From contig JAODUO010000120.1 of the NCBI GenBank assembly GCA_025642075.2, positions 90,001 through 154,000 on the forward strand: a DNA stretch of 64,000 nt. Direction: 5' to 3'. Positions 1-12,057 of the stretch are shown piece by piece. The notes below the pieces were generated by a model. It did not search any database, was not told the origin of the DNA, and saw nothing but the letters and a program-made list of their open reading frames with translations. A program made the translations under genes and the position numbers. Within the stretch, counting starts at the first letter, position 1. Each line of letters starts with the position of its first letter. The DNA comes from Ridgeia piscesae. Its lineage: Eukaryota; Annelida; Polychaeta; Sabellida; Siboglinidae.

Positions 1-1616
1 ATTTTGTCATTTTCACCTAGGATTAAGGTTAACCATAACCACACCCTAAACCTAAGAACAAGATGTTTATGTTTGACCTCAACGAGTACAGGAATTAATA
101 ATCATAAGGTATACATAAACAAACGTCATCGTGAGAGTAATTAAAACACAAATGTGAAATGTGGTGAGCGACTCCTGTTAAGACTGAAAAGCCACTCGTA
201 GCAATTATATATTAAATGTTACCTCTCTGTGTGCAAATGTATCGTATTTATTTACTTCAATACGATTTTTCTCTCTTTATAGGTGAAATTATCTCTAACG
301 CATGTGGAGTGCGATGCTTCTCTGTTATACAAGAAGAAATAATTAAGTGACAATCCATAAATACATACTCCATATGTATCCATATATGTGTATATTAAAA
401 TTCTAGTGATTTTGAAGACTTAACTGGCATTTATAACAATCAGGTATTGCACATGCGTTTTGTTAAGAGATAATGTTGAGTAATATGCAAACCGACGTAT
501 ACTGTAAAACACATTCCCCAGAACTAATTGCGGAGTACGGTTTATAATGTGAGATAAATTGTATTTAAGGCATTTGTTGCACAAATTACTAAGAGTTGAC
601 TAATAGAGTGCGTCAAAATATGTCCAATTGCAATCCTCTCTGGTTAATCAAAATTAGCGGGGCTGTAAAATCGGTTGTTATGTGGCCTCCTCAATGACAA
701 TTCAATAACCCCAGCATTCAACACTACCCTACCAGAACAGAATCTACAACAGAATGACAGACAGCTGCTTATACACAACACTCGCTTTCAAGGCTTGGCG
801 GACCTTGTTGCTCGGTCAATAGCGTAAGATTGTAAAGGTAGTATGCTTACTTTAGTTTTCATTTTAATAAAACTATGCAAGACATTTGTCAAGTCTCGCA
901 TGTGTGTCTGTCGCCAATAGAAAAATTTCAAGTATCCCAATACAAATGACAATTAATATAAAAAGATCTAATTTCTATGTCTTCATACATCATTGTGATA
1001 TATCATCGTTTGACCAAAGTAACATTGTTAAACGTGTAAGGATGTCGGATGCCTGCCTGCTGGAGCTTGCAAAATTTAAAGAAAGTGAATCGTCATCTTT
1101 GAATACTTGAAGATGTGCAACGATGGGGAAATCTTTATAAATGATAACATGAAATATTAGATATTATGTATTTATATATGTATAATAGTAGAATTACAAT
1201 TTAGCCCTATAGATTAAGTGGCTTGCAACTAGTATACACATTGTTGAACGTTGGTTAATTATCCTACACATTACAGTATTACAGGTGTCGACGTGTACGA
1301 TTTAGACGTATAAAACAAGGACCTTTGAGAAGTGTACAGAGGGGGCATACGAAACAATCCTTACGGATGTTTATAATGTTGACAAAACAAATTCCTGACG
1401 AGTTGGGTGTGTAGGGGAAAGTTGATCCGACCGCGCTGAAGTGAATAACCTTTCGGCGGGACAGGGAATCACCCAAAGATTAATCTTTTCCAAACAACAC
1501 CTCGCCCAAAATGGCCATTAGGTGCACGGAGATGTAATGATATTCGCGCGCTTTCGTAGATCCTTTGATCGTGTATTCAATATGATAACCAGCAATATAA
1601 CATACGTCTATTCATG
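1..1616. other. Non-coding AT-rich stretch, nothing recognised
   Basis: No reading frame here resembles a known protein; the longest (886-1110 plus and 1279-1476 minus) are under 80 codons and have ordinary AT-rich composition. No RNA gene, tandem array or transposon end was recognised. The right edge is set by the 3' tail of the LINE that starts at 1617. Confidence 0.6.
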
Positions 1617-1628
1617 TTACTTACTTAC

Positions 1629-2083
1629 TTACTTATGCCTGATTGCTCGCTGGGAGCATAGGCCATCGACCAAGGAACGCCACCGTTTTCTGTCCGTGGC
1701 CATCTTCTCCATTTCTCTCCTGGTGTATCCCATCTCCTTCGTTTCTTTTTCCGTGTCTCTTTGCCAGGTGTTTCGTGGCCTACCTCTTCGTCTCTTCCCT
1801 GGGGGGTTCCATGTGATGGCTTGACGGGTGATGGTGTTTGGTGGTTTCCTGAGTGTATGTCCTATCCACCTCCATTTTCTCTTCTTTATTTCATTTTCTA
1901 TGGGTAGTTGCTTGGTCATTTTCCAGAGTGTAGTGTTGGATATCTTGTCTGTCCACTTCAGGTGTAGGATTCTACGCAGGCATTTGTTGATGAAGGTCTG
2001 TATTCTTTTTAGTGTCTTCTGTGTACTTCGCCATGTCTCCGATCCATAGAGTAAAACTGCCTTGACATTTGAATTGAATATTC
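1629..2083 (-). pseudogene. LINE ORF2 C-terminal tail, frameshifted
   Basis: After the frameshift the reading continues on the minus strand with the blocks VLLYGSETW, INKCLRRILHLKW and KWRWIGHTLRKPPN, followed by a basic KRRRGRPRNTW segment. These are conserved C-terminal landmarks of RTE-like and related LINE proteins. The register change lies at about 2086, where the upstream frame reads into a TGA. The tail stops just before the TAAG repeat. Confidence 0.8.
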
Positions 2084-3631
2084 TCAGTTTGGTGTTAGTT
2101 TTAATTTGTTTTGCTCTCCAATTTTTCTCAACATGATGAATGCAACTCTTGCTTTCTGTATCCTTGCTTTGACGTCTTCTGCTGTGCCTCCATGTTTGTT
2201 GATTGTACTGCCCAGGTATGTGAATGAGTCTGTCTCTTCCAGTGGCTCTCCGTTCATTGTAATGGGGTTGTTGTTCTTTGTGTTGGCTTTCATAATCCTT
2301 GTCTTGCTTCTGTTGATGTTGAGTCCTAGCTGTGTTGACACTGTGTTTAGTAGCTCTGTTTTTTCCTGCATTTGTTGATGGCTGTGTGAGAGGAGAGCGA
2401 GGTCATCCGCAAACTCCAGGTCCTCCAACTGGCTCCAAGGTGTCCACTGGATCCCATTTCTTCTATATTTTGTAGTCTTTTTCATGATCCAGTCTATGGC
2501 GAGCAGGAATAAGAATGGTGACAGAAGACATCCTTGCCTCACTCCTGTCTTCACCAAGAAGGAGTCTGTAAGTTGTCCTGCATGAATGACCCTGCATGCC
2601 ATATCTTCGTAACTATTTCTTATCAGAGATATAAGTTTATTCGGTATCCCGTAGTGCTGTAGAAGCTTCCACAGTGTATCTCTGTCGAGGCTATCAAATG
2701 CCTTCTCGTAGTCTACAAAGTTTATGTACAGGGATGAGTCCCATTCCATGGATTGTTCAACAATGATTCGCAGTGTTGCTATTTGGTCGGTGCATGATCT
2801 GTCTTTGCGGAAGCCAGCTTGGTGGTCTCTGAGCTTGGCATCCACCCCTGTCTTCAGTCTGTCCAAGATGACTCTGTTGAGGACCTTTCCGGGTACTGAT
2901 AGGAGCATTATCCCTCTGTAGTTATTACAATCTTGCATATCTCCTTTCTTTGGGAGCTTCACGAGGTATCCTTCTTTCCATTCAGTTGGTATTTCTTCTT
3001 GCTCCCATATCTTCCCCAATAGATCATGCAGTATCTCTGTGGAGGTCTCTATGTCAGCCTTGATTGCCTCGGCAGGAATTTTGTCTGGGCCTGAAGCTTT
3101 CCCTCTCTTCATGTGATGGATGGCTTTCTCAATCTCTGCCTTACTTGGTCTTTCGCAGTTTATCTGGAGTACTTCTTCAGCTGGTGTGATGTCTGGAGAA
3201 TTCTGGGGTGGTGGCCGGTTTAGCAGTTCTTCAAAATGTTCCCTCCATCTCTTCAACTGGTCTTCATCACTGGTAAGTACATTGCCATTCTTATCTTTGA
3301 TAGGTCTGTCTGTACGCTTGTACTTTCCTGCTAATTTTCTTGTTATTTCATACAGTTGTTTCATGTTTCCTTGGGCTGATGCATCCTATGCTTCCTTGGC
3401 TAGGTCTTCAATGAAGTTTGCCTTGTCTGTTTTTACGCTGTTCTTGACTGCTCTGTTTGTCTCTGTGTACTCTTCCTGGGCTGTTGCTTTTGCTGCTCTC
3501 GTTCGGCTGTTGTTAATTGCACCTTTCTTTTCCTTCCTCACTTGCACTTTGTTGAGAGGGTCTGCAGAAATCCAGTCTTTTTGTTGGTATTTCTTCTTTC
3601 CCAGAACTTCGCTGCATGTGCTGGTCCACAT
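2084..3631 (-). pseudogene. LINE reverse transcriptase domain
   Basis: This frame continues the endonuclease after its stop and carries the linker (to 3386, ended by TAG) and then about 426 residues of reverse transcriptase. Recognisable blocks in order are KAEIEKAIHHMKRGKASGPD, NNYRGIMLLSVPGKVLNRV, the DYEKAFDSLDRDTLW block holding the first catalytic aspartate, GVRQGCLLSPFLF, the FADD catalytic box in LEFADDLALLSH, and FTYLGSTINKHGG in the thumb region. It copies element RNA into DNA at the nicked target. All catalytic residues are present, but the two stops and the frameshift at the downstream edge (about 2086) mean no full protein can be made. Confidence 0.88.
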
Positions 3632-3649
3632 CTCCTTGATCTGTTGCCA

Positions 3650-4630
3650 TTATGTGTCTATGTCCATGTTTCCTTCGTCAAGAAGATCTTGTAGGGCTTC
3701 ATATTTGTTTCTGACTGTAAGTCGGAAGGTCTCTGTTGTCAGCCTGTCCTTTAGGAAGTCCACATTGTACTGTGTTCTGGTGCTCCTCTTGACTTCTCTC
3801 TTCTTTAGCTTCATCTTCATTCTGGCCAGCACTAGATGGTGGTCTGAGGCTGCATCTGCCCCTCTCTGCACTCTCACATCCTGCATTGATCTTCTGAACT
3901 TCCGTCCTATGCAGATATGATCTATTTGATTTTCTGTTCTGTGGTCTGGTGATACCCAGGTTGCCTTATGAATCCTGCGATGCGGGAACACGCTGCCTCC
4001 GATGATCATGTTGTTAAATGCACAAAAGTCAGCCAACATCTCGCCATTTTCATTCATTTTGCCAAGTCCCTGTCTGCCCATGACTTCTTCGTACCCGCTG
4101 TTGTCTGATCCAATTTTGGCGTTCAAATCTCCCATGAGTATTGTCATGTCCTTCTCTTTCAGTTTGTCACACAATGTTTGCAGTTTGTTGTAAAAGTCCT
4201 CCTTTGTTTCCTCATCCTTGTCGTTTGTGGGTGCGTAGCACTGGATGATGTTGAGCTTGATGTTTTCTTTCTTTGTTTTGAACGATGCATAGATGATCCT
4301 TTGTCCCGCCGCTTCCCAGCTAATGAGAGCATTCTGTGCCTCATGTGACAACATGAAGGCCACGCCTTCTGTGTGATGTGCGTCTTCCTCTTCATGCCCC
4401 GAGTACAGTATCATTTCTCCCGTATTCAGTCTGACTTGCCCCGACTGTGTCCACCTCGTTTCACATAGCCCTAATACTGTGATGTTGTAGGCCCGTCGTT
4501 CCCTTGCTATTTGGGCTGCTTTGTTTGCTTCGAACATGGTTCTCACGTTCCATGTTCCGATTTTTGATATTTGTATATTCATGTGGGGCAAAATAATTAA
4601 AATAGTATCAATATACGTAAACGAAAACAT
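3650..4630 (-). pseudogene. LINE endonuclease domain (EEP fold)
   Basis: This frame encodes about 326 residues of an endonuclease/exonuclease/phosphatase fold that would nick target DNA to prime reverse transcription. Visible catalytic motifs in order are GTWNVRTM near the start, LCETRW with the metal-binding glutamate, MGDLNAKIG in the middle and ASDHHLV near the end, so the active site looks intact. A second methionine about 17 residues in, just before the first motif, is a more likely start than the first one. The frame ends at an in-frame TAA where related elements read on into the linker and reverse transcriptase. It is probably an inactive copy. Similar domains are often annotated as craniofacial development protein 2-like because that gene derives from such a LINE. 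Confidence 0.85.
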
Positions 4631-4787
4631 GCTTATAATATAAATGTTGTTTTCACTGTGTTTGCTTATATTTTCATAAGATGACTTTATGAATGCATAT
4701 CGAGGTTCGTCCGACAGGGTGTTTTAAACGAAACGAATTACCTTTTGTATTATTGTTACACAATTAATTTACATTTTAAGCAGTTAC

Positions 4788-4790
<3 letters not shown>

Positions 4791-4874
<84 letters not shown>

Positions 4875-4888
4875 TAATAATAATAATA
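4791..4888. repeat. (TAA)n microsatellite
   Basis: A run of TAA trinucleotides about 98 bp long with one interruption near 4871. It sits upstream of the 5' end of the LINE described at 1617-4640. Confidence 0.95.
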
Positions 4889-4950
4889 TAATTACATGTG
4901 TGAGTCCGTACCGTAGACTGACCTTAGTTCCTATGATCAGCTTAGAATAA

Positions 4951-4954
<4 letters not shown>

Positions 4955-4998
<44 letters not shown>
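4955..4998. repeat. (AT)n microsatellite
   Basis: Pure AT dinucleotide run of about 44 bp. The following 150 bp (5025-5150) hold two diverged copies of a ~60-bp AACGTT-rich segment. Confidence 0.95.
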
Positions 4999-5000
<2 letters not shown>

Positions 5001-5251
5001 GCTTGCGTTTTGTAGTAGAATATGTCAGAACGCTATCGTAACGTTATTGAAGCATAACGTTCCACGAACATTCTTCAAGCATTGAATCAGAACGTACTAA
5101 TAACATTCTAATAACGTTTTTTAAGCGTAACGTTCCGCAAACATTACTATCTATTGTTACTACATTAACATGTTTAAATAAAAAAATACTATTTGTTTCC
5201 CATTACGGAATTCATATCTTATCATTCATTGATGGTGTAGAATCCCTGTTA

Positions 5252-6928
5252 TGTCCAGTCCAACAGAGTTGGGAAGCCGTTAGAGTAGCTTGTATGCTGG
5301 ACATATTTCCCCGTCTCAAGACTTCAACATTTGGAATGTGATCTTTCCATGAGATCTGCAGGATTTGTCGTAGATGTCGGAGATGCACTTTGGAGAGTTT
5401 TCTAAAATGGCGACGATAGAGAGTGTATGTCTCTGCTGAGAACAGTAGTGTTGGAAGCACAATTGCCTTGTACATCTTGCATTTTGTGGAGACTGAAATA
5501 CCATGTTGTGACCATACACGTTTCCACAGTCCTCCAAAGGCTCCAGAGGCAGCTTGTATACGGTTGTTAATTTCCACATCAATGGTGTTGTCAGATGCAA
5601 CCGTACTGCCCAGGTATGTGAAGTTCTTAACTGCTTTTAGTGGCGTGCCATATATTTCAACATGTGGATCGATTGAGGTTTGGCCGGGTGGTGGTTGGTA
5701 GAACGTCACAGTTTTCTTTGTGTTGATTGTAAGTCCAAACATGGTTGCAGCTTGTTCAAACTGCTTGCATATCTCTCTGATGTCTTCTAGTGTATGGGCA
5801 ACGATAGCAGCATCATCTGCATATAGTAGTTCACGAATGCCGAGTTCTCGAGTTTTTGTGCTTGCCTTTTGTCTAGCCAAATTGAATAGTTTTCCATCGG
5901 ATCTAGTGCGGATGAAAACTCCTGTACTAAGATGCTCGGACACTGTAGACAGTAGTGCTGCCAGAAAGAGAGTGAACAAGGTAGGTGCCAAGACACATCC
6001 TTGCTTTAGTCCATGGCTAATTTCAAAAGGATCAGTAGTTGATCCACCGATAGACACTGCTCCAGCGTGGAATTCTTGGATTATCTTGACAAAGGTCTCA
6101 GGACATCCATATCTCCTTAGTAAAGTCCACAAGGTTGACCTGTCCACTGTGTCAAAAGTTTTCGACAGGTGAATGAAGACCATGTAGAGGCTTTGCTGTT
6201 GTTCAACTGCTTTTTCCTGTAGTTGTCGTAAGGTGAATATCATGTCGATTGTAGAGCGTGAGCGACGACATCCGCATTGGCTTTCTGGGAGGATCATCTC
6301 TGCAATGTTCTGTAGTCTTTTCAGAAGGATTTTTGCCAGTACTTCCCCGCAGTTGAGAGTAGCGAAATGCCTCGATAGTTTCCACAGTCACTACGGGCAC
6401 CCTTTTTTATATTGCAATTATCAAGGCATCTTTAAATTATTGTGGTAGTTCTTTAGCTGTCCAACAAACGTAGTAGAATTTCAGCAACTGAGAATGAAGA
6501 GCTGCACCTCCATATTTATAAATTTCAGCAGGTATGCCATCTAGTCCTGGTGTTTTTCCTGATTTCATAGATTTGATGGCAGCTAAGATTTCCTCTAATG
6601 TTGGTGGGTTTGCCATGTCTTCCTGGACTGGGTATTGATCTAGTGATGCCAATGCTTCTTCTATAGCAGTTGCTGGGCAATTCAGTTGGTCGATGATATA
6701 TTCCCTCCACCTAGACACAATTGCTGGTTTCTCTGTGAGCATTTGTGAACCTTCCGCATCTCTAATCGGCGCAACAGCAGTTTCTTGTGGACCATAGACC
6801 TGCTTGATTGCAGCGAAGAATCCTTTTGAAGAATTTCCATCAGCTAGCTGGTGTAGTTCATCAGCTTTCTTGTCCCACCAGGCATTTTGAATTGCTCGTA
6901 GCTTTTTTTGCAGTTTAGATTTGGACAT
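5252..6928 (-). pseudogene. LINE reverse transcriptase (inverted 5' part)
   Basis: The minus strand encodes the RT N-terminal region (6437-6928, with LEEILAAIKSMKSGKTPGLD) and the palm (5212-6297, with the block STIDMIFTLRQLQEKAVEQ, SKTFDTVDRSTLW, GLKQGCVLAPTLF and the catalytic box YADDAAIVAHT). Between 6297 and 6437 a TAA codon and at least two register changes break the frame. The family is RTE-like and related to the copy at 52,157-53,306 and more distantly to the LINE at 49,578-53,715. Catalytic aspartates are present but the copy cannot encode a full protein. Confidence 0.85.
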
Positions 6929-7310
6929 ATCATCCGTATGAATGGCAGCAGATTACCAAAGGCTGTATTCTATGGAGAATTAACCGAAGGGAAACATCTT
7001 CGTGGTGGACAACGGCTGCGATACAAAGATGTAGTCAAACGACACCTAAAGGCTACACACATCACCGTAGACTACTGGGAGACCCTTGCAAAAGATCGAC
7101 AACAGTGGAGGCAGGCCAACAACAGGAAAAAGCCACATTGAAGAAAATATACAACAACAATACCAACACGATCGCAATCTCCGCCATGGCCTTCCTGATC
7201 CTCCTGCCCCCGCCATCCTCTGTGTCAACTGCGGGAGAGGGTTTAAATGTCAAATTGGACTATTCTCTCTCCAACGAGCAAAGCACGTAACGGACGAAAC
7301 CCTACACTGA
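6922..7310 (+). pseudogene. LINE C-terminal domain with C2H2 finger (sense 3' part)
   Basis: The plus strand continues the same protein from the point where the inverted part stops: GHIIRMNGSRLPK, GGQRLRYKDVVKRHLK and WETLAKDRQQWR, then after a register change a terminal finger with CVNC followed by HxxxxH-type spacing. In this copy the first finger histidine is replaced (FSLQRAKH, against FSHQRAKH in the copy near 53,230), so the finger is damaged. The coding end is followed by the GATGGACAGC 3' end and the GA repeat. Confidence 0.8.
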
Positions 7311-7334
7311 TGTCATCATCGGACACGATGGACA

Positions 7335-7374
7335 GCAAAGAGAGAGATAGAGAGAGATAGAGAAAGATACAGAT

Positions 7375-7405
<31 letters not shown>

Positions 7406-7459
7406 GTGAGAGAGAGAGGGGGGAGAGAGAGGGAGAGAGAGAGAGAGAGAGAGAGAGAA
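7335..7459. repeat. GA-rich microsatellite tail of the LINE
   Basis: AGAGAGAT-type repeats directly follow the LINE 3' sequence and run to the right-hand target duplication. The related copy at 52,157-53,306 ends in a shorter GA run at the same point, so this is the element's own tail, expanded. Confidence 0.9.
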
Positions 7460-7468
7460 TACCTGTTA

Positions 7469-9244
7469 GCCACCGTGAAATGTCATGTATGAAGAAGAAA
7501 ATGTGTAACCTAAATATAGCATTACGCTAACGTTACCAAAACGGTATGTGTTTGCTGGGTAGGTGCATGGTTTCCAAAATAAGCTACGAAGTGTCGTTTC
7601 ATTCCTCTCCTCATTTTTCTCTCACTAGTATTCAACTCCTATATGTTCCTGTTGTTCTGCATTCTCCTCCCACTCTTTCCAGATATCAATTAACGCAGTC
7701 CTCCCATCGCATTCGTGATTTTCCTCACCTCCTTTTCCGTCCACTATCTGGACATCAGCTCTCTTTGCCAATTTATTCATCTCCCATTCTTTCCACATGT
7801 CCAGCCCGTTTCAATCTACCCCTCACCAGTTTCTTCTTAAAACGTTCCTTCACTCCAACCTCCGCTCCCAGTTCATAAATTCATCTCTTATCCAGTCGCT
7901 TCACTCCCACGATTCTTCTTATTCAGTTGTTTTCACAAACCTGCGCCATCTCCTGTTGTTTCTCTGTTAGTGTCGTCGTTTCTAACCCATACATGTATAC
8001 TTGTAACGCACGAGGTAAGCACCGTTCCTTTAAGTTTACAAAATATCCGCATGTGTCCCTTCACCGTTTCAACTTTCCTCCAAGTGGACAGCTCTGATGA
8101 GAATATATAACTATATATGCCAATAGATATCCTAAACGAAATGCCAAACAAATTGGTTGTCTGTGGTAAGCATTGTTGGAGCTAGGTAGCAAAGTTTACT
8201 TTGTCCTGACATTATCATTTAAGGGGTGGTGCTGGAATGCTTGAACACTCATTGCCAAAACATAAATATTATTTAGAAGATAACAATGTGACCATCATGT
8301 GACAAACAGTTAAATATGTGAATTACATTACTACTGCGACATGACATTTCCTAAAACAAACATGACTGCATACGTCTGATAACATTTAAAACATTCCTTT
8401 AGGTTTTTAGTAAAAAAGATAATTACAATGAATCCAGAATGTGTTTATGTGCTATTTTTCTATTGCTTCAAGGGGTTTTGCTAAGTAATTGGTCCCGTGA
8501 TGGATAGTTGAATTGGTGTAGACCCCAGTACGTCCTCCATACAAGCACAAGCCCCATTGTCGGAGTACTGGCATACTGGGTGGTTTGCATTAGAAGGATA
8601 CAAAGACAAACATAACTCATAAAATCCAGATTGCAGTTGTCAAAAGTGTAATTATGGCCGACTACCTTTCCCGCTAAAGCTGGCCAGGCATCTCTGGGTT
8701 ACTCCCAACTCGGCTAGTAATAGCGTAGTATTAGGCTACTGACACTACTAAAAATATATATTGTTTATAAACACTAATTATTATCGTTCGTTACAGATAA
8801 CAAAAAAATGTTATACTTGATATACGAAAAATCACCAACACTATCACCAAACAAACAATGCATCCAAAAAATCAACCATGCTATGAACATGGTTTGTTGG
8901 TCTGTTTACAAACTGTCAGCAGCTGAGAAGTGCTGGTTGGCTGCACAATGCTGTCATACAATTACAAGAGAACGATATGCATAGGTGCACTGCTATGACA
9001 GCTGGTTGTGTTGTGGCAATACCTCTGTAGTCAATCTTCCACGACACGCCTTGTGACTCCCTTGTATTCTTTGTATGGACTCATCTAAGGTTTCAAGTAG
9101 GTTGATTCCCTGCACCAGTATTATAGATTATTGAGTGGGTTAAAATATTATTGGGGTTGATGTTAATTATCGTGATATGGCACATTGAAGATTTTACAAC
9201 TCTGCGTTTTTATTTCATTATAGCTGACCATTATAGTCATTAGT
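7469..9244. other. No gene seen; pyrimidine-rich on the plus strand at 7590-7930
   Basis: Around 7590-7930 the plus strand is strongly C+T biased with scattered TCCTCCC and TTTCC motifs. The open frames there (7546-7878) reflect that bias and match nothing known. The remainder is unremarkable AT-rich sequence. Confidence 0.5.
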
Positions 9245-9247
9245 TTC

Positions 9248-9496
9248 TCAGAATTGTCTTTCTCTAGAATTAGTGAGTCCACTACAGGTTATACATTTAC
9301 CCCCTGTGTGGGATCTTTTATTTCCCCTGGCGTTGACACCAGGTAGAAGGGACCACCGGCTTTTAGTGTCTCTTCCGAAAGACAGGCAAATGTGGGGTGA
9401 ACGAAATTGCCTAAGTTTCGAAATGGTGGCAGGTAGGATTAAACCACCATCCCCCCTATTGACAGTCTGGTGTTCTACCATGTGACCACTGATTCC
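9248..9496 (-). mobile_element. tRNA-derived SINE
   Basis: Read on the minus strand the head resembles a tRNA with internal RNA polymerase III promoter elements: TGGTAGAACACCAG as box A (plus positions about 9467-9480) and GGTTTAATCCTACC as box B (9432-9445), about 22 bases apart. The body then carries TTTCGGAAGAGACACTAAAA and CCGGTGGTCCC, which resemble a central domain shared by several invertebrate SINE families. It would be transcribed by polymerase III and mobilised by a partner LINE. The 3' end and partner could not be fixed. Confidence 0.7.
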
Positions 9497-9654
9497 CATG
9501 CCTTATTCACCAACATCCCGTCAAGTGAAGCTATTTTGGTGCAGTGGTTAATAGTTTCCTGTTTCAAAACACTATTGTATACCATCTCTTTATCATGGTA
9601 CCAGGGTATGTTTTCCTAGGGATATTTTAGTATCTCTCCTCATTGCTACACCAT

Positions 9655-9935
9655 CCACAGTGCACTGTAACGACTGTAAACAGCATCCACTGTAATGACT
9701 GGAAACAACATTCACAGTGCACTGCAATGAATGTAAACAACATCGACAGTGCACTGTAATGACTGGAAACAATATGTACCGTGCATTGTAATGACTGTAA
9801 ACAACATACACAGTGCACTGTTATGACTGTAAACAGCATCCACAATACACTGTAATGATTGTAAACAACATCCACGATGCACTGTTATGACTGTAAACAA
9901 CATCCACAATGCATTGTAATGACTGTAAATAAGAT
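9655..9935. repeat. 33-bp minisatellite, about 8-9 copies
   Basis: The unit is close to TGCACTGTAATGACTGTAAA followed by CAACATCCACAG and recurs with a 33-bp period and substitutions. Because 33 is a multiple of three, all frames stay open and give 11-residue peptide repeats on the minus strand (9593-10002). These are by-products of the period rather than a gene. Confidence 0.9.
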
Positions 9936-11151
9936 CATACATAATCATACATAAAATACAAAGAAGTGAAATAAGTACAATAAAATAAAATAAGTTTAAC
10001 ACACATTAAACAGATCAGAACAATGTGCATTTTAAAAAGGTGGTTTAGCACTGACATATTTGTGGAGGGTTCTCTTGAAGGTAGGGACAGGATGTGTATT
10101 TTAACGTACCGAGTAGGTTAAGAGGATTATACAATGATCGTAATAAGCAGAAAATGCCAAGGTTTCATTCTCATGACTCGGATAGAAAAATGGCAGGTAT
10201 CTTAACGGTATAGTACATGTACATTGCATTAAAATTATGTAAATTGTACATCAAACGTAATACAGGTGTTGGAAAGTGTCGAATATTGGTGGGGGAGCTG
10301 AGGGGTGGAGGAGGCGGGCGAACTCACGAAACCCGCCAAGTGGATCTTCCCTCTGATGCTCACCAAATACAACCCTGCTGCACACCTGTCGAAAAACTGC
10401 TAGGCGAAACATCGAAAAATCTTATCCTATTTTGTTGTTCCACATTTCCAGCGTCTATCGGTATTGGCCAATCCATAAATTTTATTAATATTATAGTGTT
10501 GCTCTTCAACTGAAACATATCGAATTGTCCTTTGCTGGTTTGAATTATCCTTTGCTGGTTTGAATTGTCCTAGACTGGTGTGTAGCTTGAACAGGACAAA
10601 AGTGTTTTGAGCCAAGGTTCAAAACACAGTCGTAATGTTCTGAAGGGAGTGTTTTGAACGTCTTTTATTAGCGCCTATACAACAACATTGAGGTTGACAG
10701 AGACATTTCATGAAATATAGGAATACGTGAAGTAAAGGATGATGATTAAAACCAGCTAGTTTGTAATGTAATTGTAATATAACAATATCAAAGCACAGAC
10801 GAGCATGCTTTCCTGTACATAAATACGTTAGCATTGAGAATGCGAACTGTGGATGTGATGAAGACGTATATCAACTAGCTGTCTGTCGTATTGTTGGGAC
10901 GGTACAAACACCTCACCATCTCCGGAACACTACAATGGAGTGTTATATTGTACATAGTATCACTTATACATGTGAATATGTGTATTGGGTTGTACGTGTT
11001 TTCTGCTCAACAATTGAGCATACAAAGTCCACATTTAGTTTCTTGTTATTAGAATTATTAATAGCTTGCTCTAAGTGTAATCGATTGACGTTATATTGCA
11101 AGTTGCATAATTATGACTTGATGTGCATGCGTTTCGGTGAAATGTGTGATT
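9936..11151. other. No gene recognised
   Basis: Open frames are short and AT-biased. A small direct repeat near 10,525-10,575 (GAATTGTCCTTTGCTGGTTT twice) is the only local structure noticed. Confidence 0.5.
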
Positions 11152-11393
<242 letters not shown>

Positions 11394-12053
11394 TATGCGT
11401 CTGTATGCATGCGTCCTAGGCGTGTGTATATTGTTTGTGTCCATGGTGTTGTGTTGGATGTATAGTAATGTTTTAGTAGCAGACCACAATTCCCAAATGC
11501 ATGAACGTTGTAATTTATTGTGATTTATGTTGGGTGTCCGAAGCTCATCTATCGTAAATAAACATATTAAACTGGTTGTATGCTACATACATAATAATTG
11601 GTTTTCAAGGATATTTTCAACCAGCAAAATTATTATAAGAGGATCATATAATTTTTATAACGGTATTATTATTTATTTATTATTATATATATTTTTAAAG
11701 TCAGTAAGTTGTTTATATAACTTACTTTTCAAACGGTGTTTATTTACATGAATTAATTGCATATTTATTATACAATCACATCCTGTATATTGCTCATTAT
11801 TTTATCTGTTTTTCTACAATTTTACATTTATCTAACTTATAACCTTATTTATTTGTTATCTAGTAATTTTTTATCATATTTGATCTTTTATAGGCTACTT
11901 AGATGTGCTAATGTATGTAACAATTGTATATGGGTTTTCACCTGAAATAAATGTATTCGTATATTCGTATTCGTATTACACATATCATTAACATATATTG
12001 TAAACAATAGCAGACCTCAGATAGAACCAATGATCTTATAGCTTCACAAAGAT
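11394..12053. other. AT-rich stretch, nothing recognised
   Basis: About 660 bp of very AT-rich DNA between the TG run and the MITE. No coding, RNA or repeat signal was identified. Confidence 0.5.
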
Positions 12054-12057
12054 ACGC

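Larger units (their letters stand above)
1617..4640 (-). mobile_element. RTE-like non-LTR retrotransposon, near full length, decayed
   Basis: Read on the minus strand this is one LINE: apurinic-type endonuclease, then reverse transcriptase, then a basic C-terminal tail, ending in a short TAAG tandem repeat at about 1617-1636, the kind of microsatellite tail used by RTE-like elements instead of poly(A). The endonuclease and reverse transcriptase share one frame, broken by a TAA at 3650-3652 and a TAG at 3386-3388. A one-base shift near 2086 separates the tail. The total of about 3 kb is the usual size for an RTE element with one ORF. The 5' end is uncertain because no target-site duplication was identified. 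The clade is inferred from the endonuclease motifs and overall layout. Confidence 0.85.
5252..7456. mobile_element. LINE insertion with inverted 5' segment (twin-priming structure)
   Basis: One LINE copy is split in two orientations. The reverse transcriptase part reads on the minus strand from about 6921 down to 5252, and the C-terminal and 3' part reads on the plus strand from about 6922 to the GA-rich tail. The minus part ends in element sense at TGGACTGGACAT, and the plus part begins at TGGACATATC, so together they cover the element without a gap. GAATCCCTGTTA (5240-5251) and GAATACCTGTTA (7457-7468) flank the whole and match at 11 of 12 bases, as expected for a target-site duplication. 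A second copy of the same family at 52,157-53,306 shows the uninterrupted order. Confidence 0.85.

Noticed and set aside
3120..3920. 266-codon plus-strand frame
   Set aside because: Antisense to the intact LINE reverse transcriptase and endonuclease linker; no recognisable motif.
9593..10002. Frames with 11-residue repeats (MLFTVITVHC type)
   Set aside because: The 33-bp minisatellite keeps every frame open; no start context, domain or splice evidence.
10270..10480. Possible Penelope-like or other retroelement tail (CGAAACATCG word near the end of a GC-rich patch)
   Set aside because: No reverse transcriptase or endonuclease block could be found beside it.
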